From the NCBI GenBank assembly GCA_023525715.1, contig JAKNSD010000071.1, forward strand, positions 1-64,000: a DNA stretch of 64,000 nt, given 5' to 3'. The translations under genes and the position numbers were made by a program. Shown here piece by piece: positions 54,446-64,000 of the stretch; position 1 is the first letter of the stretch, and every line of letters begins with the position of its first letter. The notes beneath the pieces were generated by a model. The model was not told where the DNA came from, did no database searches, and was given only the letters and a program-made list of their open reading frames with translations. The stretch is from Cichorium intybus. Taxonomy: Eukaryota > Streptophyta > Magnoliopsida > Asterales > Asteraceae.

Positions 54446-56161
54446 TGATAGGTGTATAATTATACACCTTTTTATATGTTTATTTACCGCTTTCAGCATC
54501 GTTTATTGCCTTTAAAGCATGCTATACGCATGTTTTCGGTCTAATGTGTTCATTTTGGAGCAAAAGCCATTTGTTTGCATAAAATGGTATGTTTTGCAGG
54601 CATTAAAAAAAATATGGACCACCATACAATGTCAAAAGGAAGCCTCACGCCAAGTTTCAAGGAAATCGGACAAGAGACGGAGAAAATAGCCTCGAAAACC
54701 CCCTGCCTCACTGACACGACTCGTGTTCATTTATACACTAAAAACACACGAGCCATGTTCCACCTGGAATGACAAAATGGCAATGTACTTTCAATACACA
54801 CGAGTCGTGTCTTTTGTAAGGCTACGAACACACGAGTCGTGTCTGCACTGTAAGCCATGTGCAGCAGGAATCTTCCAGCAAATCAACTTTTGAAGCATGG
54901 GATTTTCATCATTTGATTAGTCCGATCTGAGATCTCTCCAGGGCCATTTGAGGACTATAAATAGAGCATTTGAGAGGAGTTATCAACACACTTCAACATA
55001 CTTGAACATCACTTCATACACTTAGATATTTTCTTATTCTTAGTTAGTTTTAATGTCTTTATTTGCAATTATGCAGATTTTAGCTAACATGAGTGGCTAA
55101 ATCTCATAACATTCGGCTTTTAGTCATGTATCTTTCTAGTCATTAATATTTGTGCTTGGAATGAAGTTTTGAAGTTATTAAAACTGTTTTGGTCTAGTTT
55201 TGTCATTAAAATTTTATTACAAATTTGGTCCCTACTTTGGAATTTAGTCGATCACTCTATTCCGATAGTTGACCAATTATAGTTATATGTATTTTCAATT
55301 GTTTTGAAGATCATTGTTGGTAACATCTTAGAAATAACTTCACTTGTTAAAAGCTTGACACGAGAGATCAATCAAGTTCTTAAGAAGTAAAGAACCGACA
55401 AAAGAACATAAAGCATCACCCTTGGTCAATTTTAGCATTAATCACTAGTTGACCATTGTGTTGTGCATACCTTTTATAGAATTTTAGTGTTATTCCTTGT
55501 TCTATATTAGTGATGCATGTTTCTTTTGTCCCGGTTAATTTCTATGTCTTAAATTACATGCTTATTCTTAGTTCCTTCATCTAAAGGGACGGAATATTGA
55601 ATTTGGTTTATTACACTCGTATAAAAGTAGTATCTTGTCTCGGTTGAGATACATCTATCTCTTCAAGATGACCATTGAGATATTCACTTATATATGAGAA
55701 AACAATACTTCTTTCACAAATAGAGACCATTGAAGTATTGAGCATATTAATTTGGATTTCTTCTAAGTTGATGTGTTATTGTCATTTTCCATTGACAAGA
55801 ACCATTACTTAACTCTTAATTTCATTTAAGTACGAATATGCGACAAGATTGATTAGACTAGAAGCCGAATGTCCGTTTAATTGTATTATTCACATTCTTA
55901 TTAATTTTCTGTTATTCAAGCGACTTGACAAATCCCCCCTTGAACTTTATATTTCTTTGTCCCAATCTCTAGGAGTGTGAAAACTTGGCAAGAGATTAAC
56001 TCACCTCAATTCCCTTGGGTTCGACTCGTACCACTACTATACTATTCTTAATTGAAGAGTATTTAGAGGTCTTTTGACATTTCACAATTTCTGTCCCATC
56101 ATTATAAACTGCATCCATATTATATTACTCTTTTATTTGTTTGGTAATTCGACGACCAACA
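54446..56161 (+). repeat. Last sense LTR of the Athila-like family
   Basis: 1716 bp, nearly identical to 47554-49267, with only a handful of differences seen (one motif reads CGAGCCATGTT). Ends GACGACCAACA and meets outer Tekay sequence at 56162. Confidence 0.9.
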
Positions 56162-56636
56162 CTGATCACAATACATAACTGTTCTGTTTTGGTCCCTTCC
56201 CTCTAAGGTTGGACCCAGTTCGTGGTGACTTCTCCTGAAGCGTCCACTAATCTTTTTCTGCTTTTCTTGTAGTCTCAGCTACTTTTCTTTCACCTTGATA
56301 TCAATCAGGTGAGCACCCAATTTCTTTCACTGACCACAGCAACTACTGTTGCTTGTCATGTGGATTTTCTGCTACTTGTCTCTTTGCCCCTCGTTCAATG
56401 AAGCTTTGAGAAAAGGGCTGGTTCGCCTCTTAAAATTGCACGCCCTAAAATCCTCTCAGTAATATTCGCTGCTCATACTTCTTATACGTTAGAAGTCAGC
56501 ACCAGTTACGTTATATATGTATAATAACAATTTATATACACCTAACAGTACATCGTGTCTACTGTCTCAAGGTTTAAGTCCAGGAATCTACTCTATAGAC
56601 ACTTAGTTCACTTAAACCACGGCTCTGATACCAACT
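56162..56636 (-). pseudogene. Outer Tekay element, 5' leader and gag start, degenerate
   Basis: The minus strand aligns with about 31289-31760 of the inner copy. The primer site GGTATCAGAGCC lies at the 5' edge (complement at about 56620-56636), beside the LTR. No intact frame. Confidence 0.8.
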
Positions 56637-58985
56637 TGTAACACCCGGCTTTTAAAACAAAAACACCCCTGAAAAATTTTCATTTTTAATAATGGTTTCA
56701 GTACTTAAAACCATAAACAAAGGGGTATATTTTAATAAAAACAGGTACAAGCGTATCAAGGAGAGTATAAAATACCGTAGTCTCCTTTGAAGTCGGGCTG
56801 CTACTGACAGCATCTAAGAGTCCTACTTCTCGAGTCATGGACTCTATCTATTCCCTTATCAGGATCATGCTAACCTGCAGGGACATTTAACAAACGGTAT
56901 GAGCTACAAAGCTCAGTGAGTAATCATTTCTGCAAATAACATGTATCAAATATATTAGTATATCTGTTTGGATATCGAATCCAAACTCATAGCCTTACTG
57001 GCTGACCATATATCTCTTAGGATTTCACATCCTAATTTTTGTAGCCTTACAGGCTACTTCATGACAACCTGCAATTATCAAACCACATCAGTTATTTGCA
57101 CAGATAACCATATCTATCGTTTCTGTCCCATGTTTCTTAGTCACAATGGACTGCATCATATGTCATGGCTATATAAGCCGCATCCTGTGTCATAGCTATG
57201 TAAGCTGCACCAAAACAATATCAATATATAAATCATAGCCCGCAGGCCGCACCAGCTGGGTTCAATAACCCGATATCATAGCCAAAAGGCCGCACCATGT
57301 TCCTATAACAATATCATAGCCGTATAGGCCGCACCGGTTGGATATAGCATCCAATACAAAGTCAAATATGGCTCACGGGTTAGCCCGCTGTTGCCTTGGC
57401 TCACGGGTTAGCCCGCTATTGCCTAGACTCACGGGTTAGTCCGCTGTTGTCTATATAACAGTTTACGTAGATATATTGACTCACAGTTCCGTTCTTGTCT
57501 ATAACAGACTCACAGCTTATCTGGTCTTGTCACTTTATAGTGTATATATATATGTATTGACTCACAGCTCCGTTCTTGCCATCGCAATGACTCACGGCTT
57601 ATCTGGTCTTGTCTTTTACATATATTTTAACACTTGTCGTTTTCGTCCCTCGAAGCTGTTTCAACCTGTAACAATTCAATCATCATATATCACATATGAT
57701 ATCAGTGAGATTACTCACCTGGATGCTAGCTGCATTTGAATCCGGTTGTTTCTTGCTTTTGCGTGCACCACAACCATTTTGTCCCATACCTATTTATCCA
57801 TTTCGTATCAAATGATAATAGGTTAATAATCATTTCAATTGACTCTAATACATAAGAGTCCTGTACCATACAATTGGGGACTATTTCTAAGTATTTCCGA
57901 TTAATAACCATCGTTATAAAATTTAATACACTTCCCAAAATACGCGTATTCTACTACAGTACTTTCGGGAGGTCGTATTCGTATTCCGATAATTTTCCAT
58001 GAAGTTTTACAACATATTAGACCTATGTTTAAAATTTCAGGTCAATCGGATAAGCCTAGCATCAAAATCAAACTTGGAAAATTCACAAAAAACAATTTGG
58101 TTTCTGCCCAGGGCTCGAGTCGCGACGGACCCTATGGTCGAGTCGCGAAGACCAGGCTCTTCGAGTCGCGAGGACCATGCTGGTCGCGTCGCGAGAGCTG
58201 ATCAGCAGACCAGGAACTCCGATTTTCAAGCTACAAAATCCCATTTTCTCATTTTAAGCCCTTAATACTCGGCTTAATGATCATGGATTGTTCAAGGACT
58301 AAAACCTTTGTCTAATAACAAGTTTTAAGCCCTTAAAAACACCTTAATCACATCAATTCATGATTTAGGGTTCTTGGCAAAATTCCCAATTTATCAATAA
58401 TAACAACATACTTTGCATTTAATGTGTGTTCTTACAACACAAACATGTTTAAGACTTATCAATCACATAAACATCTCCAATCATAATTGGAATTCCAGTT
58501 TCTATTTCTCCCGTGAAGAAACATTCAAGAACTTAGGTTAGAACTCGAATTACTAACCTTGATTACTTGGAAACTTCCAATTTCTAGCCAATAATCCGAT
58601 TTCATACTTCAATCTTCAAGAACTTGCCAAGAATTTCAGCCAAAAACCCTCTCCCGTGAGTTCTCAAAATTCTGCACATGTGGAAGAGTTCTTGAACTAT
58701 TTATACTTCCAGATTTTGCAATTTAGCCCCTGAAGTTCCATTTTTTGAACTTTAGCCACAATAATCAAGTTTTATTACAATAAAACTTTCTTTTCTTATA
58801 CTTTTGCCACAACTAACAAAGTTTATGGAAAAAATCAGATTTAATAACATTTTAAGTCCAAGACTCAAAATATTATTACAAAACAAGTCCTTTTCTGTCC
58901 AAAAGACCAAATTACCCTTCTAAAGTAAAATGACCAATTTACCATTTTTATTATATTTACATAAAAAGAGTGTCTTGGCGTTACA
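56637..58985 (-). repeat. 5' LTR of the outer Tekay element
   Basis: 2349 bp, uninterrupted partner of the split LTR. It shows the empty copia target (GCATCCTGTGTCATAG at about 57179). Mini-hairpin array at about 56966-57445 and tandem TGACTCACAG-type units to 57615. Four TCGAGTCGCGA-type motifs at about 58110-58190. Minus-strand TATA (complement of CTATTTATAC) at about 58706. Confidence 0.95.
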
Positions 58986-58990
58986 CAACA

Positions 58991-59618
58991 CCACCTCAAT
59001 AAAAAATTACTAGCTAAACGCCTCCAACATTTCCACCACTACCACCGACAAATCCGCTATGAAGTCCTTGGTGGAAACCAATTCATCCAACAAGGGATTT
59101 TTAACAGTTTTCCCAACATTGATTCTATCTTTTAGGGATGTCTAAATGGTCCTCGGAATCGAGCCCAAGCCCAAGAACCGAGGAACCGGACCCAAGATAA
59201 GGAATCGAGCATGTTACTTGGTCGGTACTCGGTCCGTATATGTGGCTTAATTCAGTCTTGGTCCTTCGGTATTGTCGGGTTCTCGGGTACGGAACCGACC
59301 GAAAGTTTAAAAGACATTATGATTATAATGTAGGCCTTTGAAATTTTTACGCTTGGTCCTGCTTAGGTAAAACCCGACCAAACTCGAGCAAACCCGTACC
59401 CGAACCCAAGACCAGGTCCCATAGTTTGGTCGGTCCTCGGTTCCATTGAATGTCTTCCTTCGGTCTCGGTCCTCGGTTCCATTGAATGTCTTCCCTCGGT
59501 CTCGGTCCGGCTCGGGTTCGGTCCTGGTCGAGTCGGTACCAAGACCACGCTCACCCTTACTATATTTTACTTCACATGGAAACAAAATCAAGAACCATTC
59601 GATATCAAATTTGATTAA
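58991..59618 (+). pseudogene. Right part of the interrupted, unrecognised reading frame
   Basis: Continuation of 3834-4066 beyond the outer element: open at 58991-59132, interrupted by the MITE at 59133-59559, then open from 59568 to a TAA at 59616-59618. Frame is kept across both insertions when one target-duplication copy is counted at each. Residues include HHYHRQIRYEVLGGNQF and YFTWKQNQEPFDIKFD. No family recognised. Confidence 0.3.
59133..59559. mobile_element. hAT-like MITE
   Basis: Ends TAGGGATG and CACCCTTA are imperfect inverted repeats. Flanking 8-mers CTATCTTT (59125-59132) and CTATATTT (59560-59567) match at 7 of 8. The interior is rich in CGGTCCTCGGTTC-type repeats, including a ~35-bp tandem duplication around 59436-59506. 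No transposase. Confidence 0.6.
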
Positions 59619-60262
59619 CACGCACCAAAAGTCGTGTTTTTGCAAGGAATAATGGTACCGAAAATCCTTATTGAGCTTTTTGGGGTTTAATGCTTCTCGT
59701 TTCACTTAGTTCCATGACTTTCGATGTGGTACGCGGTTACCAGGCACAACGACTTTTATGATAAATTGGCGGTTTTGTGGTTTTTTATCTTCCAACAGTT
59801 CATAGATATGATAAAATCGTCATACCCATTTGCGGAAGAGAAAGATCTTCATGTATATGTGAGAAATTTGATCAAATTCATGATTTCTTGGAGACCAGAG
59901 TATCACACACCACCGGTTTGTTTGAAAAGATTATTGAATCGAGTTACGTGATGGGTAAAGAACGGTTTTGGAGTAAAAAGGTGTGAAATTTATTGCTATA
60001 TGGATTCAAGATTTGGTTATCATGGTTATTTGCAGCCACGTTTGATGAGACTGTGTACAAATTAAAAAGAGGTGTTGTTAGTCATGAAGATAGGAAGGAT
60101 TTTGTGCCTCGAAATCGATGTGCCAAGCTTGGCTTTAATCGTATGACTGCAAATCGATCCCAATCACCAAACCTGCACGTTAAGAGTATGAGGGACTAAA
60201 ACTGTAAGAAAATACAAACCAGAGAAACATGATTACAAGATTTTCAAAACTAAGACTAATCT
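59619..60262. other. Unassigned sequence with short overlapping frames
   Basis: Frames of about 70 codons overlap at 59724-59986 (one has FAEEKDLHVYVRNLIKF, another DFLETRVSHTTGLFEKII). The second reads plausibly like protein, but I recognise neither. No terminal repeats seen. It ends at an assembly gap. Confidence 0.25.
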
Positions 60263-60285
60263 NNNNNNNNNNNNNNNNNNNNNNN
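60263..60285. other. Assembly gap (23 N)
   Basis: A run of N; its true length is unknown. Confidence 1.
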
Positions 60286-60295
60286 TAAATAAATG

Positions 60296-60485
60296 TTTAA
60301 AGGGTAACGGCTAGGAAGCCGTTGGGCAACGGCTACATCTCCAACGGTCGAGAGGTTCGTCGCACGTCGTCACAAGCTTGTGCGGGTTCAAAGTCGCGGG
60401 CTCGTCGCACGGAGTGGCGGTGTTCCCTACAAGCTCGCAGGTGCTCGCACCCCACGTCGATAACCACACCGGACGGCCTTAGGAA
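60296..60485. other. GC-rich island beside the gap
   Basis: Unlike its AT-rich surroundings. It holds AACGGCTAGGAAGCCGTT (near-palindrome, 60307-60324), several CGTCGCAC and GCTCGCA words, and ends CACACCGGACGGCCTTAG. No coding frame. Possibly one end of a transposon whose other end is in or beyond the gap. Confidence 0.3.
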
Positions 60486-61081
60486 TAAATGAATCTATTG
60501 AAATCAAAAAGTTATTTGCGCGCTATCAAAATGATCATTCTGTTGAAAACATTCAATTCCGGATTTGAGAGTAATCGACATTTCAAATTCCGGAATAGCA
60601 TTATTTTATTTTTCTATGTGGAAAGCATTATATTCATGTTAATATATAAAGGCAAAATGACACTGTAGCCCACCAAAGTTTTAGTATCGGTTTTAAAAGG
60701 TCCCTAAACTTTTTTTTTTTTTTGTTTTTTGGTGTATAAAGTATACAAAAAAGGCTTTAAAACAACCTTGGCCCCCAAGTGAAAGGGTCAACCGCTAATA
60801 ATCTGACTCAGCTGCCTAATCACCATCCACATGACTCTTAATTAGCATCCATGACACTCGTATTTAGGTTCCTTGTCAATATATACAGCCATCTTTGATA
60901 CACAAAGGCTTCTGAAATCTGCAACGAAGAAAACCCCTTTTCCTTTTGATATTCCCCTAAACCATTCTCCTCGATCTTCTGTTATTTGTTACCATGGCCT
61001 CGTTGTGCAAAATGAACTTACACTTCCAAGGATTGTTTGTAAGGAAGCCTTTTTCGTACTCTGAATGAATGCAACATGTAT
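60486..61081. other. Spacer without clear features
   Basis: AT-rich, with a T run at about 60708-60730. A 63-codon frame at 60873-61064 has no recognisable motif. Confidence 0.3.
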
Positions 61082-61192
61082 TTAAAGATGTAGATTTCGC
61101 TTCAATGGATTTACAAGAATGTGTATAGTTCCTGGAACGATTTGCACAACGGGAGTGCAAGAACTTGTATTACTGCTTATCAGATCTCCGGT

Positions 61193-61839
61193 TAGGGCTG
61201 AGCATGGGTCGGATTTGACTTCAAACCGAACCCAAACCGAAAGTATCGGTTTTCCAAAAATCCACAACCGAACCCAAACCAGAACCCATCGGTTCAACTC
61301 TCGGTTTTTCGGATTTAAATGGTTCGGTTTCAGTTTTAAACCCGAATCCAAACCCAATCCTTGGTTCCTTTATTAGTACAAGGGTAATCACTATATACAT
61401 AATCACTATATACAGGGGGAGGAAATCCAAAGTTTAGTTCAAGAGTCGATGTGGGACTCTTAAATGTTAGATGTAAAAGTGGTTGGACGTAGATAAGGTA
61501 AGTATTCCGTGCTGCAAAATAAAACATACATGTGTCTAGGATAGGAGTCGAATCGGTGACTTTGGGTACGACGACCTAGCACCTTAACCACCTGAGCTAG
61601 CCACGTCTTATGGTTTAGTTATGCAAAACTTGATTATATTATATACATAATACATATATATTTACATACTTCATAGAAAATCGGATTGGTTATGTTTTTT
61701 TTCGGTTTCCTCATTCTACAAACCAAAACCGAACCGAAATTTTCGGTTTTGGAAAAAATAGAAACCAAATCATCGGTTTCATGTTCAATTTCGGTTTTGT
61801 CGGTTTTTCGGTTTTTGGGTTCGGTTTTGCACACCCCTA
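61193..61839. mobile_element. hAT-like MITE with a nested SINE-like segment
   Basis: Ends TAGGGCTGAGCA and TGCACACCCCTA are imperfect inverted repeats. Flanking 8-mers TCTCCGGT (61185-61192) and TCTCCAGT (61840-61847) differ at one base. Both outer parts are full of CGAACC / GGTTCGGTTTT words. The middle (about 61380-61620) is of a different kind. Confidence 0.7.
61535..61610 (-). mobile_element. tRNA-related SINE-like segment
   Basis: The minus strand has GTGGCTAGCTCAGGTGGTTA (A-box-like) and, about 40 nt on, CACCGATTCGACTCC (B-box-like). The fold of a true tRNA is incomplete, so it is not a tRNA gene. A TA-rich direct repeat (AATCACTATATAC twice, 61387-61413) may be its 3' tail. No clear target duplication found. 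Confidence 0.5.
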
Positions 61840-62170
61840 TCTCCAGTTACCTGAAGGTTTAAGGTTGATGTAAGATGAAATGGATTATGCTGAGTTCATC
61901 GAAATTTTGCATCATTATGGAGCTGAAGTGCCGGTTTACATGGACCATGTGGGTGTTATTATGCAGGATTGGATTGATGAAGACAAAGAGGAAGTTCTTA
62001 GTCCTGAGGACAACAATTCTGGTATAGGAGATTTTTCACCCCAAATGTGTGATGAAATTAACATCGATTGTGATAGGGGATATCTAGGGACTGTAGATGT
62101 AGCAGAAGATGAAGCTGAACTTTAGATTGGTGAGGAAGACCTTGAAATTGAGAATGCTCCTAATGGTACA

Positions 62171-63667
62171 TGTTGGATGCATTTTATGCATCTTTTCTAA
62201 GCCCTTTTTTCTTTATTTTATTTATTTCCTTAACCATTTACATGCATTTTTAGTTATTTTCCGGGAATTTCGATACTTCATAAATTTGTGTTGAATTTCA
62301 GGTAAAGGAGCATAAATGGAGCATTTGGAGCAGATCGGAGAGCCGGAAGGTGGAACGTGGAGATTTGAAAGAGACTTGGAGCACAGAACGAGGAATGGAA
62401 GCTTGGATGCATCTTGGATGAAGCAATGAGTTTGGAGCATGGTATGGAAGCTCGTGGAGTTGAAAACTTGAAGGAAAATGGAGTTTCAGACTCACACGGG
62501 TCGTGTGACCTAACACGGGTCGTGTGACCTCTCCAGAAGACTACTGAATTTGTGAAACACCCTCACACAGGTCGTATGACCCTACACGGGTCGTGTGATC
62601 TGTAGCCAAAAAAATCAGTGAACCCATTCAGACCTACACGACCCGTGTGACCCTACACGGGCCGTGTGGCGCACAAAACTGTTTTTAAACTGCATTTTCC
62701 TGCACGGTTTTAAGGGCTGTTGTGGGTTATTTTTGGGTAGTTTTTACTTCTAGAGAGGAGGAGAGAACGATTGGGAGGAGAAGATTGATCCAAAACACTC
62801 GGAAAAACTTGATTTATCGTTTTAATTACTCGTTGTAAGTACATTTAGTAACATTTTATTGCTTTTCATCAAGGAGATTTAGCCATTTCATGTGTGGCTA
62901 AATCTTTCTTTATTCCGGTTCTGTAGACACATGATTTGGCACAAATCATTTGACTATCGTTATGTTCCTCATCTAGTGTTTTGAATTTAAGCATTAAAGT
63001 TCCATTTGATTCTCATGTTGGTTCATGTTGGCCACTAGAATTGATATGTTTGTCAAATTCGTTATTTCAATCTTGAAATCCGTAATTGTTTCATCATTGA
63101 ATGTTTGTAACAACACCGAATTGGTCTTCATTGGATGAATTTGTGTGTAATTCAAAATACACATTTTTACATTTCCGAGCTTACGAGAAATATTGAATGT
63201 AAATTGGTTGGTCTAAATGAATCTTTACTCATTTTCCTTGATATAAACTCAAAAGCTTGTTTGATTTATATAAAAGGAAAATTGGATTACTTCAAAGAGC
63301 ACATTTTGTTGTAATTACTTAAAAGGACTGAAGTGTTAGAGCTCGTTAACACTTTGAAACCAATTTTAGATGAAATTGACATAATTTCTAGTCTTATAAT
63401 GATTGCCTAATCAAGTGTGTTGAACGGAATCGGAATCCATTTTATTTATTGCATTTTAATCAATTTAATGTTTAGCTATCTAATTTAATACTTTCAAAAC
63501 CCCCCTGTTACTCGTATCCTAAGTAAACATCGGTGTAAGAATTTGTCCCTTGTCCCTGAGGATCGACCCCTGCTTATCATATACTATTCTTATAGTGGAT
63601 TGAGCAGTGTGTATTTATTCTTAATCATTTTTATCCCAATTCATTTGTTGAGTTTGACGCATCAACA
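62171..63667 (+). repeat. 5' LTR of a third Athila-type element
   Basis: 1497 bp with TGTTG...CAACA ends, directly followed by an Athila-type primer site. Opens with the hairpin GATGCATTTTATGCATC (62176-62192). Its other LTR lies beyond the window, so no target duplication can be checked. Confidence 0.8.
62493..62668 (+). promoter_or_regulatory. Six CACACG-GGT-CGTGTG-type motifs in the LTR
   Basis: Perfect CACACGGGTCGTGTG at 62493-62507. Further copies at 62513-62525, 62563-62577 (degenerate), 62584-62596, 62635-62650 (centre ACC, i.e. inverted) and 62655-62667 (centre GGC). No classical TATA box; TTTTTAAAC lies at about 62682. Confidence 0.7.
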
Positions 63668-63690
63668 AATTGGCGCCGTTGCCGGGGACA
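63668..63690 (+). other. Primer-binding site of the third Athila-type element
   Basis: AATTGGCGCCGTTGCCGGGG directly after the LTR, the same site as at 49268. Confidence 0.9.
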
Positions 63691-63708
63691 CGGCAGTACT
63701 AATTGTTT

Positions 63709-64000
63709 ATGCCGAGATCTTTACGTACAGGTACACCAATTCCAGTTGATTCGGAGATTGAAAAGACAGCAAAGAAGCTACGGAAACAAGCTAAGCTTCG
63801 GAAGAGGCTACAGCCGGGTTCCAGAACTTCTACATCATCAAACCCTCCAATCATCAACATTTGGAAGGAAATACCCCTTTCAAGTGAAACCGAAACAGAT
63901 ACACCATATTCATCATCCCAATATTCATCTAGAGAACCTTCACCACCATTATCACCAATACAAAACACTCCACACCCAAATTTAACAATCCCCATAATAC
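63709..64000 (+). CDS. Gag N-terminus of the third Athila-type element (runs off the window)
   Basis: ATG at 63709, ~20 nt after the primer site. The first 97 codons are open to the window end. MPRSLRTGTPIPVDSEIEKT then KKLRKQAKLRKRL parallels the gag start at 49311 (MPRSDRTGTPLEINKEIEKT). The following Ser/Pro/Thr-rich stretch differs. A related but distinct Athila family. Confidence 0.85.
   Translation, partial: MPRSLRTGTPIPVDSEIEKTAKKLRKQAKLRKRLQPGSRTSTSSNPPIINIWKEIPLSSETETDTPYSSSQYSSREPSPPLSPIQNTPHPNLTIPII

Larger units (their letters stand above)
39011..56161. mobile_element. Rearranged cluster of a short, non-autonomous Athila-like family
   Basis: Two units share LTR, gag-protease, 3' ORF and 3' UTR sequence. 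39011-46142 is inverted and circularly permuted. 46139-56161 is sense and consists of partial 3' UTR, LTR, complete interior and LTR. Neither unit contains reverse transcriptase, RNase H or integrase. No LTR in the cluster has a clean 5' flank: each is preceded by the family's own 3' UTR. The cluster therefore reflects recombination or a circle, not one simple insertion. It sits in the gag/protease part of the outer Tekay element, of which about 60 bp seem lost. Confidence 0.8.
4067..58985 (-). mobile_element. Outer Ty3/gypsy element, Tekay/Del type, antisense, carrying nested insertions
   Basis: Ends read TGTAACACCC... and ...GGCGTTACA on the + strand, flanked by the 5-bp duplication CAACA at 4062-4066 and 58986-58990. 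The element's own sequence is split by a copia element (4618-25416), a sense Tekay copy (28862-37429) and an Athila-like cluster (39011-56161). Without these it is about 8.4 kb: two ~2.35-kb LTRs and ~3.7 kb of interior. The primer-binding site matches initiator tRNA-Met. The interior keeps the order of protease, RT, RNase H and integrase but is full of stops. Its LTRs differ at roughly 20 positions by eye (about 1%). Confidence 0.9.
61082..62170 (+). pseudogene. MULE-like N-terminal fragment, interrupted by a MITE
   Basis: Without the MITE at 61193-61839, the sequence reads LYYCLSDLRLPEGLRLM, stop, DEMDYAEFIEILHHYGAEVP, then VYMDHVGVIMQDWIDEDKEE. This resembles the PB1-like N-terminal domain of plant Mutator-like (MuDR) transposase-related proteins (pattern 'LxxGLrxL xsDxDyxeFi... 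VxVYvdH'). An acidic stretch follows (61880-62122), then a stop and a further open piece to 62170. No transposase core is present. The Athila LTR starting at 62171 cuts it. The call rests on recalled resemblance. Confidence 0.35.

Noticed and set aside
59307..59705. Coding frames of 60-130 codons on the minus strand over the MITE
   Set aside because: They are translations of the repetitive interior (ETEGRHSMEPRT repeated) with no protein character.
61535..61610. Functional tRNA gene on the minus strand
   Set aside because: Has A- and B-box-like words but no complete cloverleaf or acceptor stem; fits a SINE-type relic.

Overview
The window is nuclear DNA of a flowering plant, most likely a eudicot; the species cannot be read from it. 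It is AT-rich and almost entirely transposable elements. I see no host gene I can name. One short assembly gap (23 N) lies at 60263-60285.

Layout. 1-4066 holds old debris: a broken LINE, a tRNA-type SINE with a perfect 14-bp target duplication, a hAT-like MITE, a degenerate ~30-bp tandem repeat, and the left half of a possible host reading frame. From 4067 to 58985 one nested cluster fills the window. The outer layer is an antisense, coding-dead Ty3/gypsy element of the Tekay/Del type (TSD CAACA). Its left LTR was split by a Ty1/copia element at 4618-25416 (TSD CCCTG, 770-bp LTRs). That copia element was split inside its reverse transcriptase by an antisense Athila-type Ty3/gypsy element at 9757-22925 (TSD GCTTG, 1667-bp LTRs one base apart). 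The interior of the outer element was split again by a second, sense Tekay copy at 28862-37429 (TSD TTAAG, ~2.4-kb LTRs). It also carries a rearranged cluster of a short Athila relative at 39011-56161, which keeps gag-protease and a 3' ORF but lacks reverse transcriptase, RNase H and integrase.

58986-64000 holds the right half of the possible host frame with a hAT-like MITE in it, unexplained sequence around the gap, a MULE-like fragment split by another hAT-like MITE (itself holding a tRNA-related SINE), and the 5' LTR and gag start of a further Athila-type element that runs off the end.

The most unusual signals are regulatory or structural. (1) Several element families carry arrays of short CG-rich inverted motifs with the same plan: family-specific complementary arms around a central RGT. 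They sit near TATA boxes or in leaders. (2) The Tekay LTRs carry an array of mini-hairpins, mostly with 5-nt loops, whose arms differ in sequence but keep pairing. (3) The Athila element has an apparent second promoter, with the same motif pair, ahead of its 3' ORF, and a predicted intron whose first exon supplies the start codon. (4) One copy of the short Athila relative is inverted and circularly permuted, as expected from a re-inserted one-LTR circle or a broken tandem array.
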